The notes under the pieces are model-generated. The model made no database searches. It worked only from the letters and a program-made list of their open reading frames with translations, and was not told where the DNA came from. Of a DNA stretch of 64,000 bases, positions 17,801-25,054 are shown piece after piece (the first letter of the stretch is position 1; every line of letters starts with the position of its first letter). The translations under genes were made by a program, and so were the position numbers. Origin of the DNA: an uncultured Bacteroidales bacterium (GTDB lineage: Bacteria; Bacteroidota; Bacteroidia; Bacteroidales; WCHB1-69); contig ONHS01000007.1 of assembly GCA_900317715.1 (NCBI GenBank), positions 1-64,000 on the forward strand, read 5' to 3'.

Positions 17801-18074
17801 TGGACATGGCTTCCTGAATGGTCTCTGTATCAACGGAATCGTTTTGGGGAGAAAAGACCACTGCAATTCGGCTCTGCGCGGCAAACTGCTGATAGACCTC
17901 CTGATATTTCTGGTTTTCCGCGCCAGAAGGGAGAAATCGCGCAATATCCTCCTCGTAGCGTACGCGCGACGCGAGGAACGCGAAGACAACAGTGAGCACC
18001 AACGCCATAGCGAGGGTCAGCCCGCGTCGCTTCTCCAAGAAGTCATATATTCGCAAAAAGAATCCAGTCATCAA
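14832..18074 (-). CDS. MMPL/RND exporter fused to a lysophospholipid-type acyltransferase
   Basis: 1080 residues. Residues 1-800 are an MMPL/RND-like transporter: a TM at 20-36, a periplasmic loop, a TM block at 270-410, a second loop 460-640, and a TM block at 655-800 containing FGQGDDYTIF (717-726), the usual acidic motif. After two more hydrophobic segments (815-845) residues 850-1060 form a PlsC-type acyltransferase with NHQSHLD (HX4D, 893-899) and FPEGTRS (960-966). Aryl-polyene clusters encode an MMPL exporter and acyltransferases as parts of the outer-membrane export route; here two are one chain. The final residues KLAVSS and the stop are encoded by a TTAGCAG/TTAGTAG heptad tract. A second ATG one codon in is possible. 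Confidence 0.9.
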   Translation of the reverse strand: MMTGFFLRIYDFLEKRRGLTLAMALVLTVVFAFLASRVRYEEDIARFLPSGAENQKYQEVYQQFAAQSRIAVVFSPQNDSVDTETIQEAMSRYGDILSESDMVENLSVTVDETQVFDLMDAVYAHLPYLLTKEDYARVDSLLQTPGMVQGRLAQDKQLLMFPVAGTIMHTLPMDPLQLFTPTLQRLNSLKLNDAFQVVDGYLFTADGKHGLVTFDSPYGSNESFNNGKLSKYLEQKALDVQKEMPEVEIVAVGAPLIAATNATQIKHDSILAVVIAVVLILLILLLHYRRVSDILWVGGSILFGALFSLAAIYVFRGGVSIIVLGIGSVLIGIVANYPLHFLDEYKEVGDRREALREMVLPLFIGNLTTVAAFFCLLWLDARAMQDLGLFASLMLVGTILFVLIFLPQFMRKRPAPSEHLLFGKWTGVHLSRSKARPWILLIGLIITIILGYFSKKTSFDSDLSNINYMTPTQRENLEILSQVQASGMMYAVAEGKTLQEAVNRNDSLVSLLKRCDAVTSVSGVGEMLPSQQRQKEAAARWNAFWQEESHRHILHEFEREAVAQGFSLEAFQSFFDLISSKCEISDIEDFNDVIKPFTLRYIYPIENGYRIVNYVDTEQPEVVHQKVDGVNPSMFVFSGSDLGRQLVNMLRDSFNYIGWVCGIVVFVFLLFSFRRIELALLAFLPLAVGWIWILGLMHLTGIQFNIVNIILATFIFGQGDDYTIFITEGLLYEYTTGKPRLASYKHSVVISALIMFAGIGCLIVAKHPALQSLALVTIIGMVTVVLMASFLPPVLFDWLTKKNGQLRETPVTLKRFAYTLLCGFCFLLLFLFLIPYTAIYFMFGKNTEEKKLKYHTFLQRMAAFCVHHLPHIQFDMNNLTGETFEKPAVIVSNHQSHLDLLCLLSVTPKIVFLTNDWVWHNPFYGLVIRKAEYYPVSDGMETNLPRLRELYERGYSICVFPEGTRSPKCEILRFHKGAFALARELDADILPIFIHGMGHVLPKEELLFRGGDLYLEIAERVRPYDSVGADTDSERDRLVTRQMRHYYQEHYAEICTRLETEEYWRYFKKYQERYKLAVSS

Positions 18075-18190
18075 ACTTTCTATATCTTTATCTGCCTAGA
18101 CTGCAACACATTAAAAAAAAAGCAGCCCTTTTCTCAAAAGACTGCAAACATACATAAAATTTTTGAAAAAAGGGTTACGCGGTTAGGCGG

Positions 18191-18955
18191 TTATCGTTGT
18201 AAGGAGCGAAGCAGTTTCACGGGAAGATAATATAGCAGCGCTCCGAAAGTGAGAATGCTGTTGAGCACGCTGATGCGGAAAAAATCCCAGAACGGGCGGA
18301 AATGGCTCACGCGCTCGCCCTCAGGCGGGTAATACACGCGCACGGGCACGGAGGTCACGGGCACGCCACGCCATGCGGAGAAGACAAGTAGCTCTAATTC
18401 AGCCTCATAACGCGGCGTAATCGGCCATTTTAAGTTGATTTGCTCCAACGGGTATATTCGATAGCCACTCTGCGTGTCTTCCAAGCGAATACCTGTTTGC
18501 AAATGAAACCAGAAGTTGGAGAATTTGTTCGCAAAGGTGTTTTTGGAGGGCATATTGTCGGCGGTGAGGTTGCGAGAGCCCACCACAAGAGCATCCTTAT
18601 TCGCTAAGTGACAGTCCATTACAGAAGGAATGTCCTCGGGGAAATGCTGTCCATCGGAATCGATGGTGACAGCGTAGCGATAGCCCAATTCCAACGCCCG
18701 GCGGAAACCCTGCATCAGCGCGTAGCCCTTTCCCCTATTGGGGGAATAGTCAACCATTTCGGGCATTTCCGAAGCATCGAAAGCAGCGGATAGGGCTTGC
18801 ATCGTGGCAGGCGTGCTACCATCGTTCACCACAATGATGTTGCGCGTATAGGCACGGATGCGACGCAACACATCCACAATCGTCCGCTCGTTGTTGTACG
18901 TCGGCACGATCACGCACGCACGCTCGCCATCGAAAATCGCCGCCCAGTCCTTCAT
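18191..18955 (-). CDS. GT2 family glycosyltransferase (DPM/DPG-synthase-like)
   Basis: 254 residues, cytoplasmic or membrane-associated. It has the GT-A start VIVPTYNNERTI (15-26), nucleotide-binding VVNDGSTP, the metal motif DSDGQH (about 97-102), and ED...GYRIYP acceptor-side residues. A hydrophobic C-terminal stretch may anchor it. Such GT2 genes occur in aryl-polyene loci, where one component carries a GT2 and an acyltransferase domain. Its start overlaps the stop of the dehydratase gene by 4 bases, so the two are translationally coupled. The sugar and acceptor cannot be told from sequence. Confidence 0.85.
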   Translation of the reverse strand: MKDWAAIFDGERACVIVPTYNNERTIVDVLRRIRAYTRNIIVVNDGSTPATMQALSAAFDASEMPEMVDYSPNRGKGYALMQGFRRALELGYRYAVTIDSDGQHFPEDIPSVMDCHLANKDALVVGSRNLTADNMPSKNTFANKFSNFWFHLQTGIRLEDTQSGYRIYPLEQINLKWPITPRYEAELELLVFSAWRGVPVTSVPVRVYYPPEGERVSHFRPFWDFFRISVLNSILTFGALLYYLPVKLLRSLQR

Positions 18956-19305
18956 GATACGATCTTGAAAATGAGTGAAAACTTGGTGAAAACACGCCCC
19001 TCGGAAGCAACCGTTCCCTTGATCGTCAGGAGATTATCGTCCTCCTCCAGCTTGTCGAACACTATTTCAACTAATTCTTTAGATGGACGCAATATATCTA
19101 TGTATTTCAATACTTTAACGTCAGATAAATCCAGTTTCTTCCCACTGCGTTTTTCCGCCAATTCTCCGATAATACCAACCTGGCACACCCCCGGTGTCAC
19201 AGGATTGCCTGGAAAATGCGCTTTAAAAATCTCGCTATCGGGATTCAATTGTATACGGACCGTATTGCCCGTTTTTTCAATTATCTTATACAATTCGCAA
19301 TTCAT
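18952..19305 (-). CDS. Hot-dog 3-hydroxyacyl-ACP dehydratase (FabZ/ApeI-like)
   Basis: 117-residue single hot-dog domain. The active-site histidine sits in AHFPGNPVTPGVCQVG (about residues 29-44), the FabZ/FabA signature. The length suits a small ApeI-type subunit, not full FabZ (about 145). It should remove water from the 3-hydroxyacyl-ACP made in each elongation cycle. In E. coli-type aryl-polyene systems two different hot-dog subunits form the dehydratase; the second candidate here is at 24576-25010. It overlaps the GT2 gene by 4 bases. Confidence 0.85.
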   Translation of the reverse strand: MNCELYKIIEKTGNTVRIQLNPDSEIFKAHFPGNPVTPGVCQVGIIGELAEKRSGKKLDLSDVKVLKYIDILRPSKELVEIVFDKLEEDDNLLTIKGTVASEGRVFTKFSLIFKIVS

Positions 19306-19445
19306 AATTCATCATAATTCATCGTCATTCATCGTATCATCGTATCATCATATCATCGTATCATCATATCATCGTATCATCGCATCATCATCCGCCATTC
19401 ATCGTCATTCATCATACGTCATACGTCACACGTCATACGTCACAC
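19306..19445 (-). repeat. ATCATCG/GATGAATGAC tandem tract inside the cluster
   Basis: A run of CATCGTATCATCG-type units followed by CGTCATACGTCACACG units fills the spacer between the LolA-like and dehydratase genes. It is the same low-complexity type as at 13.1, 20.1, 25.0 and 53.4 kb. No ORF and no clear promoter box. Confidence 0.75.
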
Positions 19446-19459
19446 ATCGCAGCAGTACC

Positions 19460-20077
19460 TCAGGAATTCAATTTCATGTTGGTGAACGTAATCGTGGTCA
19501 TATCGCCGTTCGCCTCTTTCATTTCCACCTTGGTCACGGCATTGTGTTTGTCGTTGAAATAGAGGTGGATAGAGGTGAACATCTTCTTCAGTTTGGGTTG
19601 TTTCGGGGTGAGTTTGGCTACCCATTGGGTGCCTTGGGTGTACATCTCGACGGTGAAGTCGCCGCTGTTGGAGAGGGCTGTTCCCGTGACGCTGCCCATC
19701 ACAATTTGCGCGATGCCCTTGAACAATTGCCCGCTCTGTCCGTCGGCCTTCTTGGTCTTGCCATCTTGCTGAATGTAAACCTGTTGCTGTCCGTTTTCCT
19801 CCTTCACGACAAGCGCAAATTTGTTGGGTTCGGTGTATTCCCATTTGAGGTTTTTGCCTGAGAAGGACATCTTGCCTTTGGAGGTCTGCTTCTCCTTGAG
19901 CATGGTGGATTGTCGCACCTGCGTGAAGTCGCATTGGATGCTCTTCACCGCCGACGTGGCCTTGTTGATGGTTTCCACCATCTTCTTCGACTGCTCAGGG
20001 GTGGCAGGTTTGAGGGATTGGGCTGAACCTCCAAACCACAACGCTATCAACATCAATAATATCGTTAATTTTCTCAT
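19460..20077 (-). CDS. LolA-like outer-membrane lipoprotein carrier
   Basis: 205 residues from ATG at 20077, chosen because the upstream Met codons (MNMTMN) lie in the GATGAATATG repeat tract and this start gives a signal peptide (MRKLTILLMLIALWFGGSA). The mature part has the LolA half-barrel pattern: KSIQCDFTQVRQSTML, GKMSFSGKNLKWEYTEP, then FTSIHLYFNDKH. LolA carries lipoproteins through the periplasm. Versions inside aryl-polyene clusters are thought to ferry the lipid-linked pigment, working with the MMPL exporter. Context supports that second role. Confidence 0.88.
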   Translation of the reverse strand: MRKLTILLMLIALWFGGSAQSLKPATPEQSKKMVETINKATSAVKSIQCDFTQVRQSTMLKEKQTSKGKMSFSGKNLKWEYTEPNKFALVVKEENGQQQVYIQQDGKTKKADGQSGQLFKGIAQIVMGSVTGTALSNSGDFTVEMYTQGTQWVAKLTPKQPKLKKMFTSIHLYFNDKHNAVTKVEMKEANGDMTTITFTNMKLNS

Positions 20078-20131
20078 ATTCATCGTCATATTCATCGTTT
20101 TTCATCGTATCATCGTATCATCGCATCATCT

Positions 20132-20183
20132 CCTAGGGCTCGCTACGCTCACCCCAGGCTAACATAGGTCGGGCTTTCAGCCC
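20132..20183 (-). repeat. Two-hairpin intergenic repeat, copy 1
   Basis: On the minus strand a GGGCTGAAAGCCC hairpin is followed by GACCTATGTTAGCC and a second hairpin CCTGGGGTGAGC...GAGCCCTAGG. The same order and linker recur at 44121-44171, and a diverged copy lies at 22634-22695. It lies between the EamA-like and LolA-like genes and could act as a processing or attenuation site within the operon. Confidence 0.75.
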
Positions 20184-20192
20184 TCTTTGGAT

Positions 20193-20543
20193 TCACTGCG
20201 CCACAAAATAGCATCCCGCCATGATCAGCAGCACCCCGATCCAGCGGGTGGCAGGGACCGTTTCGTGGAAGATCAGCACGGCGGCGATCATCCCGAAGAC
20301 GTAGCTCAGCGATATGAGCGGATAGGCGCGGGAGAAGGGGTAGTTTTTGAGGATGTGCATCCATAACACCGCACCAGCCCCGTACGCGGCACCACAGCCA
20401 AGCCACCACCAGTTGGTCAATTGCGACACAAAGAACGAGCCTTTCCAAGCGAACGTTCCCATCTTTTGCAAGGCGAATTTCAGGAACACCTGCCCGGAAC
20501 ACAAAAGAATAGACTGGATAATGGCCAAAACGATTAGTCTCAT
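20193..20543 (-). CDS. EamA/DMT-family small membrane transporter
   Basis: 116 residues with four predicted TM helices (about 2-22, 43-62, 70-92, 96-115), the size of half an EamA protein or an SMR subunit. The N-terminal LAIIQSILLCSGQVFLKFAL and the C-terminal RWIGVLLIMAGCYFVAQ fit the EamA/DMT fold. It probably works as a dimer. Its start overlaps the chain-length-factor stop by 4 bases, which ties it to the cluster, perhaps for flipping a lipid-linked intermediate; that role is inference. Confidence 0.8.
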   Translation of the reverse strand: MRLIVLAIIQSILLCSGQVFLKFALQKMGTFAWKGSFFVSQLTNWWWLGCGAAYGAGAVLWMHILKNYPFSRAYPLISLSYVFGMIAAVLIFHETVPATRWIGVLLIMAGCYFVAQ

Positions 20544-21160
20544 AACGGTTTTTTAATGATTTCGGCACGGTCTTCCGCACCTTTCTGGTGAATAATTCTC
20601 ACGTTTTCAAGCTCATACAGCGGGTGGTCACCCGGTTCGACCGAGAGCATCCACGCCTCGGAACGGTCAGCATACTCCATCTGTCCGAAGAAGTGCGGGT
20701 GTTGATGCTGGAACTCCGTGATTTCGTCGTTGGCGCTGACCAAAGCCGTGCGCAGACGGCCCGTCCGCAGCTGCAGCCACGCATCTTGCAAAGCGCACTC
20801 AAACGAGATGGTGCGGTGCGCGTAGGTGTTGTTATAGCCGTGATTGCACGTGTGGATCGCGATGAGCGAAGCCACGGTGTTGTGCGTCGATTGCATGAAC
20901 GCCGTGGGCATATTCACCGCCTCACCCTCCTGCTCCAATCCTTTCAGCAGCTGCACAGAATGCTCCATACAGCCCATCGCGGTGCCGTTCAGGATGGCAT
21001 CAGGCTGATCTGTACCGCTGATTTCCATCGCTTTCAACGCCGTCACGAGGGCACGTTTCTGCAATTTTCCCATCCTGCGCGCCTTCATGGGCGGCAAGTA
21101 GCGGTTATACTCCTCCGCCGGCACATCTTTCACGATAGCCGTCACATACACCTTATTCAT
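20540..21160 (-). CDS. Beta-ketoacyl synthase chain-length factor (KS-beta)
   Basis: 206 residues, a half-length ketoacyl-synthase-fold protein of the KS_2/CLF type. Recognisable are PPMKARRMGKLQKRALVTAL, ILNGTAMGCMEHS and FMQSTHNTVASLIAIH, the last standing where true KS proteins have the active Cys; no nucleophilic Cys is present there. In aryl-polyene synthesis this subunit (ApeC type) pairs with an active KS (ApeO type) to set chain length. Its start lies 8 bases inside the 3' end of the adjacent KS gene, as expected for a KS:CLF pair. Confidence 0.85.
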   Translation of the reverse strand: MNKVYVTAIVKDVPAEEYNRYLPPMKARRMGKLQKRALVTALKAMEISGTDQPDAILNGTAMGCMEHSVQLLKGLEQEGEAVNMPTAFMQSTHNTVASLIAIHTCNHGYNNTYAHRTISFECALQDAWLQLRTGRLRTALVSANDEITEFQHQHPHFFGQMEYADRSEAWMLSVEPGDHPLYELENVRIIHQKGAEDRAEIIKKPL

Positions 21161-22328
21161 AGCGCGATAGAATTATGGACGAATCATTGCCGCCGAACCC
21201 GAAAGCGTTGCACATCACGTGGCGAAGTTCCCCACGCGGACACTCGCTTCCCGAAACTGGCGTAATGCATTGTTCGTCAGCAGTTTCAAATTCAGTTTGA
21301 GTGGGCAAAAACCCGTTGCGCATCGCCAAGAGGCAGAAAACCGCCTCTATAGAGCCCGACGCACTGGTAGTATGCCCCGTATAGGATTTGGTGGATGATA
21401 CCGGCGGCACATTCCCGCCAAACACCCGACGCAGTGCGGCACTCTCCGACGCATCGTTGTTCGGGGTGCCCGTACCATGCGCGTTCACGTAGCTGATGTC
21501 GGACGAGGTCAATCCTGCTTCCGCAAGCGCTTGCGTCATAGCCAAGTAGGCACCTTCGCCATTTTCCGACGAGGCTGTCTGGTGGAAAGCATCGCAACCG
21601 TTCCCCACTCCGCTGAGCACGCCGAGAATCTCCGCTCCACGCTTCAGAGCAGGACTTTCGCGTTCCAGTACAAGGTAGGCAGCCCCTTCACCGAGGTTCA
21701 ATCCTGAGCGAGTTTTGTCGAACGGACGACAACGCTGGGTGTCCAAGATCATCAGCGACTTAAAGCCGTTGAGATGGAACAGCGACAACGCCTCCGCACC
21801 GCCCGCCACCACAATGTCGCGTTCGCCAGATTCAATCAGCAACTTGCCCATAATCAGCGCATTCATCGCGGAAGAGCAAGCCGTGGAGGAGGTCATCGTG
21901 TAGTCGAAACAGTCGAAGTAGTCGACAATTTCGTTGGTGGAAGCACCGCAATCGTGGATGTCACGACCCGTGGTCTGCGGTTCAGGGAAGTAATGTTCTG
22001 TAACGTCCATACCGCCGACCGTCGTGCCGGAGATGAGCGCCAACCCGCTCTGCTGCAGCAGTTTCGACTGCTCCAGCGCCTCCTTCAACGCCAGTACACC
22101 CAACAGATGGGTGCGCGAATATACGCCCGCAGGCAACGCCAAACGCTCCAGCAATTCCTCGCCGCTCATCGGCACTTCCCCAACGGGAAACTCCCGATGC
22201 TCTGTGGGCAGGTAGCGTACGGTACGCACGCCCGATTCGCCTCGCAGCAGGGCAGCACAGTTCGCCTCCGCCCCGATTCCGAGCGCGGAAACCACCCCCA
22301 TGCCGGTTATGACCACCCGATCACGCAT
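21153..22328 (-). CDS. Beta-ketoacyl-ACP synthase (KAS II type, KS-alpha)
   Basis: 391-residue condensing enzyme that extends an acyl-ACP with malonyl-ACP. Full catalytic triad visible: Cys in TSSTACSSAMNAL, His in YVNAHGTGTPNND, His in STKSYTGHTTSASG. The N-terminus VVITGMGVVSALG and C-terminus NAFGFGGNDSSIIL are canonical. It starts 1 base inside the upstream ACP stop and its 3' end overlaps the chain-length factor, so ACP-KS-CLF form a tight unit. Corresponds best to ApeO-type KS. Confidence 0.93.
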   Translation of the reverse strand: MRDRVVITGMGVVSALGIGAEANCAALLRGESGVRTVRYLPTEHREFPVGEVPMSGEELLERLALPAGVYSRTHLLGVLALKEALEQSKLLQQSGLALISGTTVGGMDVTEHYFPEPQTTGRDIHDCGASTNEIVDYFDCFDYTMTSSTACSSAMNALIMGKLLIESGERDIVVAGGAEALSLFHLNGFKSLMILDTQRCRPFDKTRSGLNLGEGAAYLVLERESPALKRGAEILGVLSGVGNGCDAFHQTASSENGEGAYLAMTQALAEAGLTSSDISYVNAHGTGTPNNDASESAALRRVFGGNVPPVSSTKSYTGHTTSASGSIEAVFCLLAMRNGFLPTQTEFETADEQCITPVSGSECPRGELRHVMCNAFGFGGNDSSIILSRYE

Positions 22329-22585
22329 TATTTCGTGCGGTTTGCAGCCACATAATCAGCCATCGTGCGCATAGAGGCGAAAATCTCCTTACCCTGTTTC
22401 GGGTCGGAAATCTTGATGCCGTAGTTGCGTTCCAACAGCACGATCAGCTCCAACACGTCGATGGAGTCCAGGCCGAGACCTGCATCGCCAAACAACGGTG
22501 CATTGTCATTGATATCGGCAGGCGTCATCTCTTCGAGGTTCAACGCCTCAATCATTTTGGTTTTTAATTCTTCGATCAATTCCAT
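22328..22585 (-). CDS. Acyl carrier protein 1
   Basis: 85-residue ACP. The phosphopantetheine attachment site is GLDSIDVLELIVLLE with Ser in LDSID (about residue 41). It overlaps the KS start by one base and is presumably its partner. This cluster carries a second ACP at 25947-26189. Confidence 0.92.
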   Translation of the reverse strand: MELIEELKTKMIEALNLEEMTPADINDNAPLFGDAGLGLDSIDVLELIVLLERNYGIKISDPKQGKEIFASMRTMADYVAANRTK

Positions 22586-22633
22586 ATTATCGTTATTTTT
22601 GTCATTATCATCGTATCATCGTCGTTATCCGTT

Positions 22634-22695
22634 CCAGGGGTTTCGCTGCGCTCACCCCTGGCTACCAAGCTCTTGCCCCTAACGGGGCTGCTCAA
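22634..22695 (-). repeat. Two-hairpin intergenic repeat, diverged copy 2
   Basis: The minus strand reads an AGCCCCGTTAGGGGC hairpin, a short linker with TTGGTAGCC, and a hairpin CCAGGGGTGAGC...ACCCCTGG. Order and core (GGGGTGAGCGCAGCGA) agree with the copies at 20132 and 44121. It sits between the half-size KS-like gene and ACP 1. Confidence 0.7.
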
Positions 22696-22699
22696 GGAA

Positions 22700-23290
22700 T
22701 TATGTTTTAAAAATGTTTGGGCTTGACACATTCATAATTCTTAATTCCAATTCCGCCTCGTACTCCGTCTCCGACACGGCCTCCACCCATCCTGTCAGCA
22801 CGCTGGTGGTCTCGCCGTCCATAAATGCGCGGTCAATCGCTTGGTTCATGGCCTCCTGCGATTTTTCGGGCAGGAGGATGAAGCTGCTTTCGCCGTGGTA
22901 TTTGTTGCGGATGGCGATTTCGCCGGTGACGATGTTGGGCAGCGTATAGACAAACACCGACGGCGAGGGGTAGAATTCCTCCGTATTGGCGATCGTGCGC
23001 TGGAACGTGCGGTCGGCGTTCAGCGAGGAGTTGCGGTTGAAGAGGATCACGGCACGGTCGGCACGCGGCACGAAGCGCTCCCCTCCCTCTTCATTCAACA
23101 AAATCTCCGATGCGATGAAGCCCACCTTGCACAACACGTCCATCTTGAAGAATTTCGGGTAGTCCATATTGAACTTGCGGTACAGCATCGTCAAGAACGA
23201 ATCGCCCGCGACGGCCTCCGCCACGCGCTTCCCGTTCACATCCAAGAACTTCGGAGTCAGTTTGACTGTATGTTTTACCTTCGTGTTCAT
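22700..23290 (-). CDS. Half-size ketosynthase-fold protein of unknown function
   Basis: 196 residues. The phrases MDVLCKVGFIASEILLN, AVILFNRNSSLNADRTFQ and PSVFVYTLPNIVTGEIAIRN place it in the thiolase/ketosynthase fold: the FNR.SSL and YTLPN..TGEIAIRN strands correspond to KS segments around the active site, but there is a Tyr-Thr-Leu-Pro where a Cys nucleophile would be. So it is probably non-catalytic, either a second chain-length or scaffold subunit. It lies between the two KS genes. Similar orphan genes occur in Bacteroidota pigment-type loci; its exact job is open. Confidence 0.7.
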   Translation of the reverse strand: MNTKVKHTVKLTPKFLDVNGKRVAEAVAGDSFLTMLYRKFNMDYPKFFKMDVLCKVGFIASEILLNEEGGERFVPRADRAVILFNRNSSLNADRTFQRTIANTEEFYPSPSVFVYTLPNIVTGEIAIRNKYHGESSFILLPEKSQEAMNQAIDRAFMDGETTSVLTGWVEAVSETEYEAELELRIMNVSSPNIFKT

Positions 23291-23299
23291 TTATTTTTC

Positions 23300-23427
23300 A
23301 AACTTTGAACTTTGAACTTTGACTTTGAACTTTGACTTTGAACTTTGACTTTGAACTATAAACCGTATACCCTAAACCCTAAACTCTAAACCCTAAACTC
23401 TAACCCCTAACCTCAATAACCCATAAC
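23300..23427. repeat. TTTGAAC and CCCTAAA heptad tract
   Basis: TTTGAACTTTGACTT units (7 bases) run from about 23300 to 23360, then change to CCCTAAACTCTAAA units up to the end of the KS gene at 23428. The plus strand resembles telomere-like CCCTAAA but is degenerate. It fills the spacer inside the cluster. Confidence 0.8.
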
Positions 23428-24579
23428 CTATAACCCATAACCATTAAAAGAAGCAGCCGCGTTGCACCCTCCAAAACCGGACAACAATTTCACGAACGCA
23501 CGCTTCTGTGTGTCAATGGGTTCCGATGTAACCAGCACGGGCTGAGTGACGCCCAGCTCGTCGAAGCCGCGGGTGGCGGGCACTTTGCCATCCTCCAAAG
23601 CGCGCATCGTGAGCAGGGTTTCCAAGATGCCGGCGGCCCCGAGCGTGTGCCCGTAGTAGCCCTTCATGGCATTCACGGGGACTGCGTTCAGACCCGCGCG
23701 GTTGATGGCGATGGATTCCATCTCATCGTTGTACATCGTGGAAGTTCCATGCACGTTCAGACAGGCTAAATCATTGGCGGTCAGACCGCTATCGTTGAGT
23801 ACGGAGCAGAGTGCGCGGTAGCTACCCTCGCCCGTGCGCGACGGTCCGGAGATATGGTTCGCGTCGTTACGCACCGCACCCGCCAGCATCCGCCAACCGT
23901 CGGCGGAGTCGTCCGCCACCGTATAGACCACCGCGGCGGCGGCCTCTCCGAGGTTCAGCCCACGACGATTCGCGCTGAACGGTCGGCACTGCTCGTCCGA
24001 CAACGCCTTCAGCGACTGGAAGCCCGCCACGATGAACGGCGACAACACATCCGCGCCAATCACCACGGCAGCGTCGTATTGTCCCGACATCAAACAACGA
24101 TACGCCTCAATCTGTGCGCACAATCCTGATATACAAGCATTTGACACTGTAATCGGCATATTCGGATTTCCGAAAAAGTTCGCCATCCTCTGAGCCGTAT
24201 GCGCAGGCGTAACACGCTCTAAATCAAGATTCTCATCTGCCAGCAACTCCACATTGCCTTTGGTTGAGGAGAGAATGAAGATCACTCGCTCAGATTTCGG
24301 ATCTATTCCGCTCTGTTTCACCGATTTAACAGCAGAAAGCAGAGCTATTTTCTCGAATTTAGTACGAAATGAGGCGACAACATTTGCACTCAGTTCGCGT
24401 GCCAATTCGGCCTCCAATATCTCATCGGGAATCAGCGACACAAAGCAGGGGAACGGCAGATTCCACAACGATTCGTAACGGCGCAGCTCAGAACGTCCAT
24501 TCATTACAGACTGGAAATTCTCCTCCACCGTGAAACCGAGCGGACTAATGATACTCTCCCCTATCTTCTTCACTATCAT
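23428..24579 (-). CDS. Beta-ketoacyl-ACP synthase 2 (ApeR-like)
   Basis: 383-residue KAS-type condensing enzyme. Catalytic residues: Cys in TVSNACISGLCAQ, His in NVHGTSTMYNDEME, His in MKGYYGHTLGAAG. The N-terminus (SIISPLGFTVEENF) lacks the usual VVITG motif but aligns. In E. coli-type aryl-polyene clusters a second, homodimeric KS (ApeR) probably starts or assists chain growth; this is the best candidate. Its start overlaps the stop of the dehydratase-like gene by 4 bases. Confidence 0.9.
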   Translation of the reverse strand: MIVKKIGESIISPLGFTVEENFQSVMNGRSELRRYESLWNLPFPCFVSLIPDEILEAELARELSANVVASFRTKFEKIALLSAVKSVKQSGIDPKSERVIFILSSTKGNVELLADENLDLERVTPAHTAQRMANFFGNPNMPITVSNACISGLCAQIEAYRCLMSGQYDAAVVIGADVLSPFIVAGFQSLKALSDEQCRPFSANRRGLNLGEAAAAVVYTVADDSADGWRMLAGAVRNDANHISGPSRTGEGSYRALCSVLNDSGLTANDLACLNVHGTSTMYNDEMESIAINRAGLNAVPVNAMKGYYGHTLGAAGILETLLTMRALEDGKVPATRGFDELGVTQPVLVTSEPIDTQKRAFVKLLSGFGGCNAAASFNGYGL

Positions 24580-25010
24580 GACTCTACCCTTTCTCCTGAT
24601 ACGGTTATTTTCAATTCCGCCGACGCAATCAGTCGATTCTCCACAAACGACTCGGCGGACACTAATTTCATATCAAAAACATCTTCCAGCACGGTCATGC
24701 GAGTAACCAAGGTCTCCCCCACTTTCGGCACCTCATCAATGTGCATTTTCTTAATGGAGCCTATGTACCCCACTCTCACGCCTTTCGCGCCCTTCAAGCA
24801 TTTGTCCACATAGCCCAGCTGTGCCGCACACGTCTGCGCCATATTCTCGATGATCGCATACGCCTTCAGCGCACCATCTTCCACGAAAATATTATCCTGA
24901 CGAATAACCAGCGCCGTCTCCGCCGACTTTTCATCAGCAGAAACCAGCCGGTCCACCATCACCATGGGTGGTTGTTGCGGCAGAAGTGCCCGTATATCAA
25001 CCTCTTGCAT
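24576..25010 (-). CDS. Hot-dog dehydratase, ApeP-like
   Basis: 144 residues from the ATG at 25010 (MQEVDIRALLPQQPPMVMVD). Earlier in-frame Met codons up to 25067 lie in a GATGAATG repeat tract and are unlikely starts. LPQQPPMVMVDRLV, then AYAIIENMAQTCAAQLGY, and IGSIKKMHIDEVPKVGE fit the ApeP/FabZ-like hot-dog group; the usual HFPG histidine is replaced, as in ApeP-type subunits that pair with ApeI. It should act with the 18952 gene product as a two-subunit dehydratase. Overlaps the KS gene by 4 bases. Confidence 0.8.
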   Translation of the reverse strand: MQEVDIRALLPQQPPMVMVDRLVSADEKSAETALVIRQDNIFVEDGALKAYAIIENMAQTCAAQLGYVDKCLKGAKGVRVGYIGSIKKMHIDEVPKVGETLVTRMTVLEDVFDMKLVSAESFVENRLIASAELKITVSGERVES

Positions 25011-25054
25011 ATTCATCGTCCATTCATCGTTATTCATCGTGCATTCATCGCCCT

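Noticed and set aside
23360-23425. Telomere-like CCCTAAA repeat
   Set aside because: Degenerate, internal, and one of several heptad types in the window; nothing suggests a chromosome end.
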